The translations under genes and the position numbers were made by a program. The notes under the pieces are model-generated. The model had not been told where the DNA came from, did not search any database, and saw nothing but the letters and a program-made list of their open reading frames with translations. Positions 1-6,909 of a DNA stretch of 17,127 nt are shown piece by piece. How positions within the stretch are numbered: position 1 is the first letter of the stretch; the number at the start of each line of letters is the position of its first letter. This DNA comes from JAMHZE01 sp964424715 (lineage in GTDB: Bacteria > Pseudomonadota > Alphaproteobacteria > Rickettsiales > UBA8987): positions 1-17,127 of the forward strand of contig CAYRJW010000029.1 in assembly GCA_964424715.1 (NCBI GenBank). The letters are read 5' to 3'.

Positions 1-1
1 A

Positions 2-2842
2 GTTACTGGTGGCCCAATAGGCCCTAGCCACCCTCTTGATGTAACTCTTGATAATGTTACCTTCCTTGGTTCTGAGACCAACGGTACTATCCTTATCCAG
101 AATGTAACATCACTTGCAGAATTTGATGTTACCGATACGACCCTGAACAGCAGCGCTCCTGTCGGCTGGGTATTCAGAAATGTTTCCGGCGGCGGTGCCA
201 CTGATAGTTTCGGCGGCGGTGATATGGATTTCAATAACACCGTATTCGGTGCAGGCTATACAAAGGCCATTGAACTTGTTAACAGCGTTATGGATGGTGA
301 TGCGAAAGATGCCGTATTCGTCGGTGCAAGCACTGCAACAGCAAGAGAAAACCGCGTCTGGCATAATGTGGATGATGCTCCTGAAGGTACCATATTCCTG
401 GTAACTCCTTCCGGTAATATCATTATAATAACCGCAGATGCATTCTCCAAAACCTATGGTGATTCTGATCCGTTATTCACTTATACTTACACAGGCACAA
501 TAGCATCCGGTGATTCATTCACTGGCGCTTTAGCCCGCATGTCCGGTGAAAATGCTGGTACTTACCAGATCGATCAGGGCAGCCTTAACATAACAGGTGG
601 CAATGCAACTTATACACTTACATATGTTCCTGCTAACCTTACCATCAACAAAGCGACCCTTGGCGTTATAGCTGCCGCTGGAACCAAAGTTTATGGTGAT
701 GTTGATCCGGCATTATCTTACACAGCTTCCGGCTTTAAATTTGGTGAGACATCTTCTTCTATTCTAACTGGCTCTCTGGCTCGCGCTGCTGGTGAGAATG
801 TTGGTAACTACACGATCGGTCAGGGCAGCCTGAATGCTGGTTCTAACTATAATATCGCATACACTCCTGCTAACTTCAGCATAAGTAAAGCTATATTATC
901 CATCCTTGCTACGGCTCAATCCAAGATCTATGGCAACTCTGATCCGGCGCTGACCTATTCAGTTTTCGGCTTCAAGAATGGTGATAATAGCTCTGTTGTA
1001 ACAGGTTCACTGAACCGTGCTGCTGGTGAGAATGTTGGTACCTATGCCATCAACCAGAACACTATTGCTGCAGGTGGTAACTATGATATCGCTTACACCG
1101 GCAATAACCTGAGCATCAGTGCAAAAGGCTTAACAGTTTCTGCTACCGCTAAATCTAAAACTTATGGTGATACTGATCCTATCTTCACTTACACCGCAAG
1201 TGGTTTAGTTGGTTCTGACACAGTTTCCGGCTCTCTGGTTCGTGTTGCTGGCGAAAATGTTGGTAGCTATGCGATCAACCAAGGCAGCGTGACTGCCGGT
1301 TCTAACTATAGCATCACATACGCTCCTGCTAACTTAAGCATATCTCCTGCTGTATTATCTGTACTGGCTGCTGGTGGAACTAAAGTTTATGGCGATGTTG
1401 ATCCTGCTCTTACCTACACAGCTTCCGGCTTCAAGAACGGTGATAACAGCTCTGTTCTAACTGGTTCACTTGGCCGTAACGCTGGTGAGAATGTTGGTAC
1501 TTATGCCATCAACCAGAATAGCGTTTCTGCAGGTTCTAACTATACAATAGCTTATACTGGTAATAACCTTTCCATCACTGCAAAAGGTATAACTGTTACA
1601 GCTACACCTGGCTCTAAGATCTACGGCGATGCTGATCCTATCTTCGCTTACACTGCAAGCGGCCTTGTAGGCTCGGATGCGGTTACTGGAAATCTGGTCC
1701 GTGTTGCTGGTGAGAATGTTGGTAACTATGCCATCACCCAAGGCAGCTTGACTGCTGGTTCCAACTATAGCATCACATACACTCCTTCAAACTTAAGCAT
1801 ATCTCCTGCTGTATTATCTGTACTTGCTGCCGCTGGAACTAAAGTTTATGGCGATATCGATCCTGCTCTTACCTACTCAGCTTCCGGCTTCAAGAATGGT
1901 GACAACGGTTCTGTTGTAACTGGTTCACTGAACCGTGCTGCTGGTGAGAATGCTGGTACCTATGCTATTAACCAAGGTAGTATAAATGCCGGTGCCAACT
2001 ATACGGTGGCTTATACTGGTAACAACCTTGTTATCACTGCAAAAGGTATAACCGTTACAGCTACACCTGGCTCTAAGATATATGGTGATGCTGATCCTAT
2101 CTTTACCTATACCGCAAGCGGCCTGATCGGTTCTGATGCGGTTACCGGAAATCTGGTCCGTGTTGCTGGTGAGAATGTTGGTAACTATGCCATCACCCAA
2201 GGCAGCTTGACTGCTGGTTCCAACTATAACATCACATACACTACTTCGAACTTAAGCATATCCCCGGCTGATCTTTCCATACTTGCTGCGGATGCTACCA
2301 AGTTCTTAGGTGATGTTGATCCGGCTCTTACTTACACAGCTTCCGGCTTTAAACTAAGCGATACGGCTGGCTCTGTTCTGGTTGGTTCATTACTTCGTGA
2401 TCCTGGTGAAACTGCTGGTGACTATGCCATCAACCAGGGCAGCCTGAATGCCGGTTCTAACTATAACATCGTATTCGCTTCTGCAAGTTTCAGCATCCTG
2501 GGTCTTGCCCCTGTGATAGTTCCTGATGACCTGCTGCTTAATGTGTTCGATAGCGATGTTTACTATCACCATGATTCCTATATCGGTATGGCGCTTGATA
2601 CTCCTGGCCTGAATTCAGCGGAAGTGTCTATCTTCAATACGCTTAACGATTTTAGTGTTGACCTGAACGGTAACTCTTTCAGCTCAATAGCTCCGGCGGC
2701 CGGTGGCAATGGATTTGCCAACATTGAACCTGCGGCAGGCGGCGGTAACCAGCAGCAACGCGATTGCAGCACAAGCTTCGGTAACAGCTTCCTAGGCGAT
2801 GATGTTGACCTTGCAAACGCAACCGGTTCCTGCTCACTATAA
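2..2842 (+). CDS. Filamentous-haemagglutinin-like adhesin with nine MBG repeats, C-terminal part (5' end outside window)
   Basis: The frame is open from the first bases of the window, so this is the 3' part of a longer gene; the internal ATG at 224 is not a believable start because adhesin-like sequence (Asn/Gly/Thr-rich, beta-helix-like) runs through it. From about 428 to 2500 there are nine tandem repeats of about 75-79 residues, each with a K-x-YGD-x-DP motif followed by TY-x-ASGF or SGL, then GEN-x-G-x-Y-x-I-x-QG-S and a closing NLSI strand. This is the MBG (YGX-type) domain common in secreted alpha- and gammaproteobacterial haemagglutinin-like proteins. The last ~110 residues are unique and hold no beta-barrel, so a classical autotransporter end is absent; two-partner secretion or another exporter would be needed. 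The only two cysteines lie in the last 30 residues (RDCSTS and GSCSL). Family assignment is firm; exact ligand and secretion partner are not visible. Confidence 0.9.
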   Translation, partial: VTGGPIGPSHPLDVTLDNVTFLGSETNGTILIQNVTSLAEFDVTDTTLNSSAPVGWVFRNVSGGGATDSFGGGDMDFNNTVFGAGYTKAIELVNSVMDGDAKDAVFVGASTATARENRVWHNVDDAPEGTIFLVTPSGNIIIITADAFSKTYGDSDPLFTYTYTGTIASGDSFTGALARMSGENAGTYQIDQGSLNITGGNATYTLTYVPANLTINKATLGVIAAAGTKVYGDVDPALSYTASGFKFGETSSSILTGSLARAAGENVGNYTIGQGSLNAGSNYNIAYTPANFSISKAILSILATAQSKIYGNSDPALTYSVFGFKNGDNSSVVTGSLNRAAGENVGTYAINQNTIAAGGNYDIAYTGNNLSISAKGLTVSATAKSKTYGDTDPIFTYTASGLVGSDTVSGSLVRVAGENVGSYAINQGSVTAGSNYSITYAPANLSISPAVLSVLAAGGTKVYGDVDPALTYTASGFKNGDNSSVLTGSLGRNAGENVGTYAINQNSVSAGSNYTIAYTGNNLSITAKGITVTATPGSKIYGDADPIFAYTASGLVGSDAVTGNLVRVAGENVGNYAITQGSLTAGSNYSITYTPSNLSISPAVLSVLAAAGTKVYGDIDPALTYSASGFKNGDNGSVVTGSLNRAAGENAGTYAINQGSINAGANYTVAYTGNNLVITAKGITVTATPGSKIYGDADPIFTYTASGLIGSDAVTGNLVRVAGENVGNYAITQGSLTAGSNYNITYTTSNLSISPADLSILAADATKFLGDVDPALTYTASGFKLSDTAGSVLVGSLLRDPGETAGDYAINQGSLNAGSNYNIVFASASFSILGLAPVIVPDDLLLNVFDSDVYYHHDSYIGMALDTPGLNSAEVSIFNTLNDFSVDLNGNSFSSIAPAAGGNGFANIEPAAGGGNQQQRDCSTSFGNSFLGDDVDLANATGSCSL
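428..2500 (+). repeat. Array of nine MBG-domain coding repeats, 225-237 bp each, with a 459-bp higher-order unit
   Basis: The K of the K-x-YGD motif falls at 449, 686, 923, 1157, 1382, 1616, 1841, 2075 and 2300, so the periods are 237, 237, 234, 225, 234, 225, 234 and 225 bp. From the fourth repeat on, 234- and 225-bp units alternate, which means that the duplicated unit is a pair of domains of 459 bp. The stretches at about 1700-1800 and 2160-2260 are nearly identical, so the last duplication or a gene conversion is recent. The first and ninth copies are the most diverged (the ninth reads K-F-LGD in place of K-x-YGD), as expected for array ends. Confidence 0.93.
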
Positions 2843-2844
2843 TT

Positions 2845-2874
2845 CCGGCAGCGGCCAGTAACGGCCGCCCCCGG
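2845..2874. other. GC-rich hairpin just after the adhesin stop codon
   Basis: GCGGCC (2851-2856) and GGCCGC (2863-2868) form a perfect 6-bp stem with the loop AGTAAC. CCGG on both flanks (2845-2848 and 2871-2874) can extend it past a 2x2 internal loop. It starts 2 bp after the stop codon. No T-tract follows, so it is not an intrinsic terminator by itself; it may protect the 3' end of the mRNA or help the terminator just downstream. Confidence 0.6.
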
Positions 2875-2883
2875 CACAAACAA

Positions 2884-2922
2884 CCCTCTATTTACTCACC
2901 CGTGAATAGGGGGTTTCTTTTT
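2884..2922 (+). terminator. Rho-independent terminator of the MBG adhesin gene
   Basis: CCCTCTATT (2884-2892) pairs with AATAGGGGG (2905-2913) over 9 bp with a single T-G wobble, and is followed directly by TTTCTTTTT (2914-2922). The hairpin lies 42 bp after the stop codon and separates the adhesin gene from the next transcription unit. Confidence 0.85.
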
Positions 2923-3044
2923 AGATGATATTTTACGGTAAAATGCAGAGTAATAAATTCCTGGTATTTTGTAATGAACTCGTAATAATTCTGCCCCATA
3001 AATAACCAACATAGGGAATATTTGAGATGCTGATATTTTTTGCT

Positions 3045-3072
3045 TTTTGATTATAGAAAAATATGTTATAAT
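3045..3072 (+). promoter_or_regulatory. Possible second, upstream promoter for the 141-aa gene
   Basis: An extended -10, TGTTATAAT (TATAAT at 3067-3072), is preceded at 16 bp by TTTTGA (3045-3050), a poor -35. It lies about 80 bp upstream of the CtrA-type promoter and has no TTAA pair at the corresponding place, so if real it would be a CtrA-independent start. AT-rich surroundings make chance matches likely. The rest of the 350-bp gap between the adhesin and the next gene holds only the hairpin, terminator and the CtrA-type promoter. Confidence 0.3.
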
Positions 3073-3110
3073 TCAACTGTATATCAGAAATGAATAAAAT
3101 TTTATATTAT

Positions 3111-3153
3111 TTAAAGGTTTGTTAATACTTTTTTAACCTTTTTATGGTATAAT
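3111..3153 (+). promoter_or_regulatory. CtrA-type promoter 1, with three phased TTAA half-sites
   Basis: TTAA occurs at 3111-3114, 3122-3125 and 3133-3136, each 11 bp from the next, giving two overlapping TTAA-N7-TTAA boxes. TATAAT lies at 3148-3153 with TG one base upstream (TGGTATAAT). A -35 hexamer at a 17-bp spacing would fall inside the TTAA pair and looks nothing like TTGACA, which is the usual layout of CtrA-activated promoters in alphaproteobacteria. Transcription should start near 3160, about 35 bases before the 141-aa gene. The matching spacing at 4018-4050 and 8918-8950 makes chance unlikely. Confidence 0.75.
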
Positions 3154-3193
3154 GATGGAAGTAAAAAATTATTTAATATAGGGAGAATGGAAA

Positions 3194-3619
3194 ATGATAA
3201 ATGAAAATAATTCTAAAACAAATGATGCATCTAAGGCTGCGTTCGATCAGATCAATGCAATGTATGAAGAGATCAGTAATCAGGGAAAGCCAAAACAAAC
3301 CGAGGGAGCTCCGGAAGCTAAAAAAGGATTTCTAAACTTAAAAGACGGGGTGAGATGTTTTGGAAGAGTAAAAAGAGCTGAGTTCAATGCAAGGCTTGGC
3401 ATAGCGGGTGAACAGGTATCAGGCCTTTTAAAGTTAGGTTACATAGGAAGCAGACTTGGAGATATCTTTGATGGCGTATCTAATTTCTCTGACTGGTTTA
3501 CATTCAAAGGAATAACCGCTGGCGCGGTGTCCTTGCATATGGCGCTCAACCCAAGTTTCGCAGAACAGCGACTTGATAAGATCAGGCAGGCATCAGGTTT
3601 TGGTGCTTTCAGCAGGTAG
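3194..3619 (+). CDS. Hypothetical protein, 141 aa
   Basis: I do not recognise the family. The start is supported by GGGAG (3181-3185) 8 bases upstream of ATG; an ATG at 3187 in another frame stops after five codons. Residues 1-45 are polar and probably disordered (N, K, E, Q-rich). The rest has a basic patch (around KDGVRCFGRVKRAEF) and a Gly/Leu-rich, mildly amphipathic part (LLKLGYIGSRLGDIFDGVS). No signal peptide or clear membrane helix is seen; there is one cysteine. It is the first gene after CtrA-type promoter 1 and the next gene starts 10 bp after its stop, so the two are probably co-transcribed. That it is a real gene is well supported by promoter, ribosome binding site and codon use; its role is unknown. 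Confidence 0.75.
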   Translation: MINENNSKTNDASKAAFDQINAMYEEISNQGKPKQTEGAPEAKKGFLNLKDGVRCFGRVKRAEFNARLGIAGEQVSGLLKLGYIGSRLGDIFDGVSNFSDWFTFKGITAGAVSLHMALNPSFAEQRLDKIRQASGFGAFSR

Positions 3620-3629
3620 TTTTTTATTT

Positions 3630-3920
3630 ATGAACTCTCCGCATATAAAATCGATGATAGAAAAGATAAAGCTAGAGAAGGGAGAAAGGCTGGAGCTTCT
3701 TACAATAGGTGATGACCAGGGCAATAAAAACTTTCTCTATCTTTTCATCACTGAAAAAAATTATGCGGCGATGTCTAAGGTCATTGAGGCCGGTGAAAAA
3801 TTCAATCCGGAAGATTATGGGGTTGTCTATCTTCAGGGTGTCGGTGAGGCCCCGCCACCTGAATTTGAAAAGCTTTTAAGTGGGGTTTTGAGTGATAAAT
3901 GGGTAAGCGAGCAGAACTAA
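3630..3920 (+). CDS. Hypothetical protein, 96 aa
   Basis: I do not recognise the family. The frame is open from 3573, but an ATG there would overlap the previous gene by 47 bases and encode an unconvincing start; ATG at 3630 (MNSPHIKSM) is preferred, lying 10 bp after the upstream stop. Its ribosome binding site is weak (CAGG, about 13 bases upstream), so translation may be coupled to the upstream gene; ATG 3654 is a further alternative. The protein is small, soluble, acidic/basic mixed, with alternating hydrophobic stretches that suggest a compact alpha/beta fold (ERLELLTIGDD, FLYLFIT, YGVVYLQGV). It has no cysteine, signal peptide or membrane segment. It is the second gene of the CtrA-promoter-1 unit. 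No clear terminator follows in 3921-4017. Confidence 0.7.
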   Translation: MNSPHIKSMIEKIKLEKGERLELLTIGDDQGNKNFLYLFITEKNYAAMSKVIEAGEKFNPEDYGVVYLQGVGEAPPPEFEKLLSGVLSDKWVSEQN

Positions 3921-4017
3921 CCCCCGGATATATTTTCCAAATTTATGGATGTCAATCATACTATCCATTGAAATATAAGAGAAATTTTTAATACAATTTT
4001 ATAAGAAATTTAGTTTT

Positions 4018-4050
4018 GTTAACCATTTATTAACCATTTTGTGATATAAT
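4018..4050 (+). promoter_or_regulatory. CtrA-type promoter 2
   Basis: TTAA at 4019-4022 and 4030-4033 are separated by exactly 7 bp, both followed by CC (GTTAACC and TTAACC), and TATAAT at 4045-4050 is preceded by TG. Offsets from the first TTAA to the -10 are identical to promoters 1 and 3. The start should be near 4057, about 29 bases before ATG 4086. The rest of the 165-bp gap (3921-4017) is AT-rich and shows no gene. Confidence 0.78.
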
Positions 4051-4085
4051 AGGTTAAGTATAGAAAATAATATCAGGAAGTATTT

Positions 4086-6896
4086 ATGGCTTTTGGTGTA
4101 ACTGCATTTGCTAATCTTTTCAGGGAAACAGTGACTTCCACGATGGGTAATTCCGTCAGTGAGATACTGAATGTTGCCGGTGACGGGCAGACCATTCTTG
4201 CTGCAATGGATGAAGCGCTCGTAAACAATACCATGAAAAGGCTGGCAACCTTATCGCAATTCACTAAAGAAGCTTATGTTAATGTTCAGACCCCTGAAGA
4301 ACTGGAAAGGTTTTCCAAGGAAACGGCTGACAAGATCAGAAAAAAAGCAAAAGAAGATGGTGTAGAGCTTACCGATGAAGAAGTAAAAAAACTTCAGACG
4401 CAAATGATAAGCGCGCAGAATACTTTCAGTATCGCAAAATCAATAGAGGATAAAGTTGATTTTTATAATAATGAAATAAAAGGTAAGGAAGATCGGTTTA
4501 ACGCAAGCGAATTGCAGAGGTTTACTCCTCACCAGGAAGAAATAGGTTTTGTTGAATCATACAGGAATAACCGCGGTAACATAAGAATGGCCAGAGCTGC
4601 CATTTCTGAAATGCAAACTTATGCCCAGGCGCAAAATGCATTGCTACACTTTCTTGCAAAAACAAAATTAATAAGCGGAAAAACGGCCGAGTTCTTTAAT
4701 GATATGGCTACTGTTATAGATTTCTTCGAGCCTATGTCACAGACCGCTGCTGATAAATTCAGGATGGCGAACTATAACTGGAAGGGGCTTGCCGAACAAT
4801 ATGAGGGCCTATCTGTTGACCAGAAAAAAATGGCAGCATATTTCATGACGCAAAGACAGGGTGGCTGGAATGAATATCTTGGCCTTGGCGCAAATTCATT
4901 GCATTCTGGTGTTGGTTCCGTAGTGGGGAATATACTGCAGTTCAGAACCCTGCTTATGAGAGAAATGTTTGAAGAGGTTTCTCTGAATCTTTTGAAAGCG
5001 TACAGGGATGATGAAACTATAGATATACAAAGAACTGCACAGCCTACAAATGCCAGTTCCCTTGTCACAAAAGACAGGTTCTTTGACTGGAATGCCAGAG
5101 ACTTCTTTGATGTTAATTATGGCATAAAATATGAGGGGGATATTGATAAATCCCTGGCCAGCATCAATAAATCAATGTTGGTAGACGGTGTGTTACAGGC
5201 AGCTAAGACAAGGGCTGTAAGCGAATCTGACCTCAGGGGCTGGGGGCTGCTTGAAAGTAACAGGGAATTCCTGCATCTTATGATAAAGCTGAGAGCAGAT
5301 CTTCACCCTGCTGTGGCTAACAGATGGGATGGCGATGCCGGTGGTAAAGATCTGGTTTCAGGTTTGCGTTCTTCTGCTTATAAAAATGAAGAGAATGGTA
5401 ACACAAGGGATTGGAGAGCTAAAGATACAGCTATAAGTGAAACTGGAAGCGAGGTTTTTACGCATGATATGCAGCATACATTCTCATTCTGGAATGAGCA
5501 TTTTGCAAAATCTATCATAAATGTATTTGCTCCTCTGAAAACCGGTGATAATCCTAAATCTTTAATGGAGCAGTTCTTTTCTATCATAGAGATAAAAGGC
5601 CTTACCACCAGCAGGGATGAGTTTCTTGTTACAAACGGATATAAGGCTTATGATAAGGTTCCGGACATACTGTTATTACCTACTGCTCACAGGCCAAGGA
5701 TAAAAGGTTCCAGAAAAGAGTCCGACAAGCTTTATTATGAAATATTAAAAGATCTTCCTCCTTTGCCGGAATTTTCAGAAGATGAAAAAACAAGAGGAAA
5801 ACAACGTGAATATTTTGATAAAATAAAAAAAATACATAAGGAATTCAAGGAAAATAGTAAGCTTGATGCCGAGAAAACGGGAAATCTGCAATCATCTTTG
5901 CTTGATAAAAAAATATCCCATGGTGGTATAGATGATATTGCTGATGAAATATCGAAAACTACCATAGCAGAAAAAAGGACCAAAAAGTTCTACAATGAGC
6001 CTGTCAGGCAGGAAGCTATAGATGCATACAGGTCAACTCTTCAGGGTATTAGCGAAATGAAAGGTGGGTTTATGGCACGGGGGAGAAAAGCGCTTAGTGA
6101 GTCAAGTATAAGTACCCCTTCTAAAACAAGTCTTGTAGGAAACATGATCCACAGGTTGAATAAAGCTATTGTCAGGGCAGATGAAAAACTTGATGATAAC
6201 AAATGGAATGTAAGAGCCGGGGCTACAAAATATAGCGCTAAATTTATAAAGTTCACTTTAAAACTGGTGCTTCCGGTTGCTATAGGCGGAACGATAATTC
6301 ATTTCTTCCCGCCTGCTGCGCCTTATATCTTTGGTGTTGCCGGTGCCGCCGTCATAACTCCGGTAGGTAAAAAAATATTTGGTGCATTGCATGGCAGTAC
6401 GGTTTCAAGGATGGTCGGTAGAGCTGTAGGTGCAGTTGTCGGCTTCGCAGGTGCATATGCTGGTTATGAGCATGTTAAATCTGATATTAAGGAAATAGAT
6501 ACTAACAAAAACAAGATAGAGAATTTTATAAAAACTAAACCTAAGGTAATGCAAATCGATTCTATTACTGAACATTGGGATAATATAGTTAAGGCAGGTG
6601 ATACTGTTGTACTGAACGGAAAAATGGTGGTCCCTACGGTGGATTCAAAGCTGAATATGGAAGCGGGTGATCAGGTATTTTATCAGGAGAAAAAGCCGGG
6701 TGATTTTACCGTTCTGTCTGCAAACTCTAAACCTGCCGGAACCCAGATAGTGTTAGAGTCGGCGCAGGAAGTAAGGATCAATCTGTGGCTGACAAAGCCT
6801 AAGATAAGTGATAAAGAAAGAACATACAGGTTCCCTGAGGACAGGAATTTTGTAGAAAGATTAACAGATAATTCAACACCTGAAAGGGCGAAATAA
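4086..6896 (+). CDS. Large hypothetical protein, 936 aa, cysteine-free, with a hydrophobic Gly/Pro-rich segment near the C-terminus
   Basis: I do not recognise the family. AGGAAG (4075-4080) lies 5 bases before ATG. There is no N-terminal signal peptide. Residues ~60-150 are highly charged and probably helical; ~150-700 are mixed, rich in Phe/Trp/Asn, with a Lys/Glu-rich helical stretch around 560-640. Residues ~720-795 form a hydrophobic, Gly-rich region with two or three candidate membrane segments (LVLPVAIGGTIIHFFPPAAP, then IFGVAGAAVITPVG, then GRAVGAVVGFAGAYAGYEHV). A ~140-residue beta-rich tail follows. I find no cysteine in the whole protein, unusual at this length and typical of exported or surface proteins. 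It is the first gene of a two-gene operon (next start 13 bp after the stop) under CtrA-type promoter 2. A membrane-inserting secreted protein or an envelope scaffold are both possible. Confidence 0.8.
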   Translation: MAFGVTAFANLFRETVTSTMGNSVSEILNVAGDGQTILAAMDEALVNNTMKRLATLSQFTKEAYVNVQTPEELERFSKETADKIRKKAKEDGVELTDEEVKKLQTQMISAQNTFSIAKSIEDKVDFYNNEIKGKEDRFNASELQRFTPHQEEIGFVESYRNNRGNIRMARAAISEMQTYAQAQNALLHFLAKTKLISGKTAEFFNDMATVIDFFEPMSQTAADKFRMANYNWKGLAEQYEGLSVDQKKMAAYFMTQRQGGWNEYLGLGANSLHSGVGSVVGNILQFRTLLMREMFEEVSLNLLKAYRDDETIDIQRTAQPTNASSLVTKDRFFDWNARDFFDVNYGIKYEGDIDKSLASINKSMLVDGVLQAAKTRAVSESDLRGWGLLESNREFLHLMIKLRADLHPAVANRWDGDAGGKDLVSGLRSSAYKNEENGNTRDWRAKDTAISETGSEVFTHDMQHTFSFWNEHFAKSIINVFAPLKTGDNPKSLMEQFFSIIEIKGLTTSRDEFLVTNGYKAYDKVPDILLLPTAHRPRIKGSRKESDKLYYEILKDLPPLPEFSEDEKTRGKQREYFDKIKKIHKEFKENSKLDAEKTGNLQSSLLDKKISHGGIDDIADEISKTTIAEKRTKKFYNEPVRQEAIDAYRSTLQGISEMKGGFMARGRKALSESSISTPSKTSLVGNMIHRLNKAIVRADEKLDDNKWNVRAGATKYSAKFIKFTLKLVLPVAIGGTIIHFFPPAAPYIFGVAGAAVITPVGKKIFGALHGSTVSRMVGRAVGAVVGFAGAYAGYEHVKSDIKEIDTNKNKIENFIKTKPKVMQIDSITEHWDNIVKAGDTVVLNGKMVVPTVDSKLNMEAGDQVFYQEKKPGDFTVLSANSKPAGTQIVLESAQEVRINLWLTKPKISDKERTYRFPEDRNFVERLTDNSTPERAK

Positions 6897-6909
6897 AAGG
6901 AGAGATATT

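Noticed and set aside
224..226. ATG 224 as the start of the MBG adhesin
   Set aside because: The same frame is open back to base 2 with similar Gly/Asn/Thr-rich sequence and no Shine-Dalgarno precedes the ATG; it is an internal Met.
180..404. Plus-strand 74-codon frame inside the adhesin
   Set aside because: It overlaps the continuous adhesin frame, has no ribosome binding site and no protein-like pattern.
428..2500. Regular 225-237 bp repeats considered as a CRISPR or satellite-like array
   Set aside because: Periods are multiples of three, the frame stays open and each unit encodes an MBG domain; there are no short repeat-spacer units.
3573..3629. Upstream ATG 3573 for the 96-aa gene
   Set aside because: It would overlap the 141-aa gene by 47 bases and has no ribosome binding site; ATG 3630 fits the operon layout better.
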